A stretch of 64,000 bases of DNA from NCBI GenBank assembly GCA_907165275.2, contig OU015670.1:2507501-2571500 (forward strand), given 5' to 3'. This stretch comes from Zygaena filipendulae (lineage: Eukaryota; Arthropoda; Insecta; Lepidoptera; Zygaenidae). Of this stretch, positions 59,728 through 64,000 are shown one piece after another. The position numbers and the translations under genes were made by a program. A model generated the notes under the pieces. The model worked only from the letters and a program-made list of their open reading frames with translations. It had not been told where the DNA came from and searched no databases. Position 1 is the first letter of the stretch; every line of letters begins with the position of its first letter.

Positions 59728-59786
<59 letters not shown>

Positions 59787-60270
59787 CCCGCTACGCTCGC
59801 TCGGCTCGCGCGACTTGATCACCAGTACAAACCTAACCTAACCAAGAATGTCGGGGTGCTCTACAGTCTACACTCTGGCTAAAGAGTCAAGAAAAAAGTA
59901 CTTGAAATCTTACTACACTACACAGTACACACTACTAATTATTAATTTCAGCCTTACCCGAGACGGAATATTGGCAACCAAGGAAGAAAAAAAAAAAAAA
60001 AAAAACTGGGTGTGCTGGCAACCAATTGAAGCGGCCTATATAGAAGAAATAAGAAAAAAAAAACTCTTATTATGTTAATTACTGTAAGTGATATTAAAGC
60101 AGTCATGACATGGGACAGTTCCTTGTTTTTTTAAAGAGGTGAAAGTGAAAGATGTAGAACTCTGACCATAATGCGTAATACATTACAGGTAGGTAGGTGA
60201 TGTTGTTGTTTTTTGTTGTTACGGTATGAGCCGGTAAAAAGAAACTTTTGCTTTGCTTTGAAACGTGTGC

Positions 60271-60286
60271 GGCCCTGAAAAGGGCC
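60271..60286 (-). terminator. histone 3' stem-loop, H3 unit 5
   Basis: Minus strand GGCCCTTTTCAGGGCC. Confidence 0.95.
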
Positions 60287-60313
60287 TTTTTTTGTTTGAT
60301 CGTCGATCAACGT

Positions 60314-60736
<423 letters not shown>

Positions 60737-60836
60737 TTAGTGTAGAGCAAAGAAAAATAAAAACACACGAGAGCTGAGAGCAACGAATAGGACGACCGTC
60801 GTTTGCGTACTGTGGTTAAAATTTCTCTTGGCCGTG

Positions 60837-60845
60837 TTTTATATA
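60837..60845 (-). promoter_or_regulatory. TATA box of H3, unit 5
   Basis: Minus strand TATATAAAA; the 3' end of element C is 54 bp upstream. Confidence 0.8.
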
Positions 60846-60918
60846 GTATAGTTTGGGGGGGGGGGGGGGGGGGGGGGGAAGAGGGGAACGACGACGACGT
60901 TAGCTCCAGGCCTTCTCT

Positions 60919-60945
60919 TGCTGCCTCCCCGAAGGGGAGGCAGCA
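60919..60945 (-). other. 3' terminal hairpin of element C
   Basis: The same 12-bp stem with three-base loop as in A and B, 19 bases from the 3' end. Confidence 0.9.
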
Positions 60946-61101
60946 GAGGTGTCTGCGTCGGGGCAGAGCCCCCTGCAGTGGGCGATCCCACGCTGTCCGC
61001 CACTACGGACAGGAACTGGGGGGCGGTTCAAAGACCGCGTGGATCGTCGGGACGGAGCCGACGCCGCCCGTCAGGGCGGCGTCCAGGCTCCGTCAGCCAA
61101 G

Positions 61102-63771
61102 CTAGGTGGGCTGCGTTGGCTCGTCATCGCGAGCGATAAGCTCGCGCGGATATCGCCTCCCCTCGGGTGGACGGGCGTGGAGGGGGGCCAGACCACGGAT
61201 GTGCTCGTGGTCCGACGCATCCGCCCGCTCGAACATCCGAGAGGTGAGCCGCTGGACGAACTCATCCAGCGGCTCGACCCTCAGGTCCCTCTGGATAGTG
61301 GAGTTCCTCACGTAGCGAGGAGCTCCGGCAGCGGCACGCAGTGCCAAGGCTTGCTGCGATTGCAGGCTCTCGAGCAGGGACGCACATGGCAGTGCGTACC
61401 ATGCCGGAGCGGCGTAGGTGAGTCGGGGCCTAATGTAGGTCTTGTAGACCCCGACTTTTACCCTCAGAGGGAGCCGAGAGTCGAGCACGCCGCGCAGCTG
61501 ATACCGCGCGGCGCGGGCGCTCGCGATGACGTTTCTCACGTGAGGCCTCAACGTGAGCCGACGATCCAGCGTGACCCCCAGGTACTTTACCTGAGGGGAC
61601 CACGCAATGTCCTGCCCGTAGAGGCGGAGAGGTGGCGGTGGGCGTTTAAGATTGCCGACGCATATGGCCTGTGTCTTCCCGACATTGACCGACAGTCTCC
61701 ACTTGGAGAGCCAGTCCGGGAGGAGGTCGAGCGTGCGCTGCAGCCGTTTCGCGGCGAACGCAGAGCTCATTGATGAGGTGTAGTACGCCGCGTCATCGGC
61801 GTACAGAGCCAACTCGACCCCATCCCCCACTGGGATGTCGTCGGTGTATCGGGAGTAACAGGCCGGGGAGAGGCAGCTGCCCTGCGGCACGCCGGCCCCG
61901 ATCGGACGCTCAGTCGAGGTGACGTCCTCGACCGCCACACAGAAGCGACGGTCGGATAGAAAGGACGCCACCACCCGGACTATACGCCGGGGAAGCGCGG
62001 ACGACGATAGCTTCAGCAGAAGACCCTCATGCCAGACCCTATCGAACGCCTTCTCCATGTCGAGGAGAACAGCGACGGTGGTTGTCCTCTTGTTGAGGGC
62101 CACCGTCATGTGCTGGATCACCCTCGACAGCTGGAGGGTGGTGGAGTGTCCCGCCCGGAACCCAAACTGCTCCTTTCTAGGAGTGATGTGCGGAGACATG
62201 CGTCGCAGCAGTAGCAACTCGAACAGCTTCGAGAGCGTAGGCAGCAACGTGATGGGCCGATAGCTGCCGGGGAGAGTGACATTCTTCCCCGGTTTGGGCA
62301 GCATGATGACCTTGCCGGTTTTCCACACGGTGGGATAGTGCCCCGTGCGCAGGATACCGTTATACAGGCGCGTCACCGCCGCTATGGAGCGAAACGGCAG
62401 GTGACGCAGCGCTGCATTAGTGATACCGTCTGCGCCCGGGGCCTTACGCGGCTTCAGCTTTCGGGTCATCCGCTGCACCTCACCGGGGGAGAACACGATT
62501 GGGTCCTCCTCCGGCGCTATCGGCGCCGCGAAGTACTCCCGAAGCTGGGCAACCACTGCTGCGACGTGCTCCACATCGTCAGTGGGGTTTGGGCGGAACT
62601 GGCGTTCGAGATGGTCGGCGAGGATCCTCGCGCGGTCTTCCGCGCGGTACCTCAGCGTACCGTCGTCCGCTGTGAGCGGTCTGATCGGGGGCCGGGCGCC
62701 AGAGAGTTGGCGGCAGAGGCGATGGACACTGGTCCAGTCCTCGCTTGCCGCCTCAATGCGCCTCTCCCATGCGTCGGCTTCTTGCTCCCTCAGGGCATCC
62801 TTGATCTTGTCCGTGAGGGCGTTGAGCTCCGTCTTCATCCGGGGGCAGCGACATTGCTGCCACCGCCTGCGCAGGCGCCTCTTCTCGCCAATCATGTTCC
62901 TGATGTCGGCGGGAAGCGGGGGCAACCTGCCCCCCGTCGGCATGGTGCGCGAGGAGGTGTTGAGGGCGCCTTGGACACAGGCGGTGATGTCCGAAGCCAG
63001 GAGCTCAACGTCCCCCGGAGAGACGAGGGGCCTCGAGGGGGTGCTCGTCGCCATCGAGCTGGAGAAACTTTTCCAGTCTATCGATCGGCGCGGCGCTGGT
63101 GGCGAGACTCTTTGTGGCATGTTCGCCAGGACGACCAGGACCGGGACATGGTCAGAGCCCATGTCCTCGGGCAGGGCCTCTATAGAGGGCCGGCAGAGGA
63201 GCCCACGGTGGGCTATGAGGTCGATGACGTCAGGTTGAAACGACGTCCGGGCCGGATAATGCGTAGGAGTTTCCGGCCCTTCGACCTCGTAGCCGCGGGC
63301 CTCGGCGTCGCGGAGGAGTCGTCTGCCGTTCGGGCAGTCGTGAGTCGAGTTCCACGCCGTGTGCTTGCAGTTGAAGTCGCCGGCAACGGCAGTGGGGATG
63401 TTGGAGTCCAGCAGGGTGTGCATATCACCCGGCTGGAATCTCAGCTGCGGCGGTTTGTACGCAGCGTACAGCCGCGTTGGGTTGCCGGCGATGCACAGCT
63501 CGACGCCCAGGGCGCTGAACGCCGAGAGCTGCACGGCGGGAACTCGTTGGTGAATGACTCCTCGCTTGACTAGCACTGCCAGCCCTCTATAGGCATGACC
63601 CTGAGGACTGGTTTCGTCCTGGCGGTAAACGTGATAGCCGGCGACTGTTACGTTAGTCGTCGGCCCTAGAAGAGTCTCGCAGACCAGCGCCACGTCGATC
63701 TGCTGGTCGCGCAGGACGGTCTTCAGGACGGATGTTTTGCCCCGAAGACCGTTGGCGTTCCAGTAGATCAT
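61102..63771 (-). CDS. element C ORF2: endonuclease-reverse transcriptase
   Basis: 889 residues from ATG 63769-63771. Endonuclease motifs WNANG, CETLL, GDFN and SDH and reverse transcriptase motifs SYRPITLL, AFDRVWH, GVPQGS and YADD are all present. No RNase H. It carries the SSMSSAFAAKRLQ variant also seen in the relic at 5490-5937, where A and B read SKYAALRLQ or PKYAALRLQ. Uninterrupted. Confidence 0.92.
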   Translation of the reverse strand: MIYWNANGLRGKTSVLKTVLRDQQIDVALVCETLLGPTTNVTVAGYHVYRQDETSPQGHAYRGLAVLVKRGVIHQRVPAVQLSAFSALGVELCIAGNPTRLYAAYKPPQLRFQPGDMHTLLDSNIPTAVAGDFNCKHTAWNSTHDCPNGRRLLRDAEARGYEVEGPETPTHYPARTSFQPDVIDLIAHRGLLCRPSIEALPEDMGSDHVPVLVVLANMPQRVSPPAPRRSIDWKSFSSSMATSTPSRPLVSPGDVELLASDITACVQGALNTSSRTMPTGGRLPPLPADIRNMIGEKRRLRRRWQQCRCPRMKTELNALTDKIKDALREQEADAWERRIEAASEDWTSVHRLCRQLSGARPPIRPLTADDGTLRYRAEDRARILADHLERQFRPNPTDDVEHVAAVVAQLREYFAAPIAPEEDPIVFSPGEVQRMTRKLKPRKAPGADGITNAALRHLPFRSIAAVTRLYNGILRTGHYPTVWKTGKVIMLPKPGKNVTLPGSYRPITLLPTLSKLFELLLLRRMSPHITPRKEQFGFRAGHSTTLQLSRVIQHMTVALNKRTTTVAVLLDMEKAFDRVWHEGLLLKLSSSALPRRIVRVVASFLSDRRFCVAVEDVTSTERPIGAGVPQGSCLSPACYSRYTDDIPVGDGVELALYADDAAYYTSSMSSAFAAKRLQRTLDLLPDWLSKWRLSVNVGKTQAICVGNLKRPPPPLRLYGQDIAWSPQVKYLGVTLDRRLTLRPHVRNVIASARAARYQLRGVLDSRLPLRVKVGVYKTYIRPRLTYAAPAWYALPCASLLESLQSQQALALRAAAGAPRYVRNSTIQRDLRVEPLDEFVQRLTSRMFERADASDHEHIRGLAPLHARPPEGRRYPRELIARDDEPTQPT

Positions 63772-63782
63772 CCTGAGCGAGG

Positions 63783-64000
63783 TCACACCTGCTGCAGGAT
63801 GCGGGACATCCCGCTCAGGATGACCTGGATGGGGTCGGCGTCGTCCCTGATGGCCACCAGCACATCTTGGAGGACGCCGATCACCATCTCGATGGCGACG
63901 AGCTTGTTGCTCTTGCCCGCTCCCGGGGCCCGGGGCTTAGAAGCGCCGGGCCTGCGGGCAGCGGGGAGAGCCGTTGCTGATGGAGGTTGGGGAGGAGCGG
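63783..64000 (-). CDS. element C ORF1, C-terminal part
   Basis: The last 72 codons or so of the gag-like ORF1, ending in the conserved SGMSRILQQV and TGA at 63783-63785, 11 nt before the ORF2 ATG. The remainder lies beyond the right edge. Confidence 0.85.
   Translation of the reverse strand, partial: APPQPPSATALPAARRPGASKPRAPGAGKSNKLVAIEMVIGVLQDVLVAIRDDADPIQVILSGMSRILQQV

Larger units (their letters stand above)
60900..64000 (-). mobile_element. Jockey-like non-LTR retrotransposon C (family 1), cut by the window edge
   Basis: Minus strand. The 3' end is at 60900: shared hairpin, AGAGAAGG, then CCTGGAGCTAA without poly(A), then the H3 upstream sequence. ORF2 is complete; ORF1 runs off the right edge. 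The 5' end and target duplication are not visible. Confidence 0.9.

Overview
The window is animal nuclear DNA, most likely from a moth or butterfly (Lepidoptera). The evidence is a spliced mitochondrial phosphate carrier gene, metazoan replication-dependent histone genes with the 3' stem-loop, TTAGG-like motifs, and dispersed repeats of a kind common in lepidopteran genomes. The species cannot be told from the sequence.

Layout: 1-838 is the start of a BEL/Pao-like LTR retrotransposon polyprotein on the minus strand, running off the left edge. 2027-4411 holds the last two exons of the phosphate carrier gene (Mpcp/SLC25A3 family, plus strand), with two copies of one MITE family in the intron between them. 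4412-8519 is repeat-rich intergenic DNA with a decayed LINE fragment. From 8520 to the right edge runs a tandem histone array. Its unit is about 7.62 kb and carries H1, H2A, H2B, H3 and H4 in that order, all transcribed from the minus strand. Five units are visible (starting at 8520, 17013, 42424, 50050 and 57669), giving 5 H4, 5 H3, 4 H2B, 4 H2A and 4 H1 genes. Proteins are identical between copies except for one substitution in the H1 of unit 2. Every gene is followed by a histone stem-loop. H4, H3 and H2A have clear TATA boxes.

The array is heavily invaded. Three copies of one GC-rich Jockey-like non-LTR retrotransposon family (A 18873-24681, B 29690-35396, C 60900 to the edge) and one copy of a second family (D 36977-42333) sit 96-220 bp upstream of the start codons of H4, H2A, H3 and H1 respectively. 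All three insertions with both ends visible have 10-11 bp target duplications, and all four visible 3' ends lack poly(A). A, B and C share a hairpin at the 3' end. B and D have both ORFs open. A lies in the H4 core promoter, so the H4 TATA box now points into the element. A separate 5'-truncated, poly(A)-tailed element is in the H4-H3 spacer of units 1 and 2 only. Its 3' UTR carries two hairpins that look like histone 3' stem-loops.

Together the region reads as a concertedly evolving histone locus used as an insertion niche by retrotransposons. The main points to check are the promoter-proximal insertion pattern, the capture of the H4 promoter, the poly(A)-less 3' ends with a hairpin, and the histone-like stem-loops in the truncated element.
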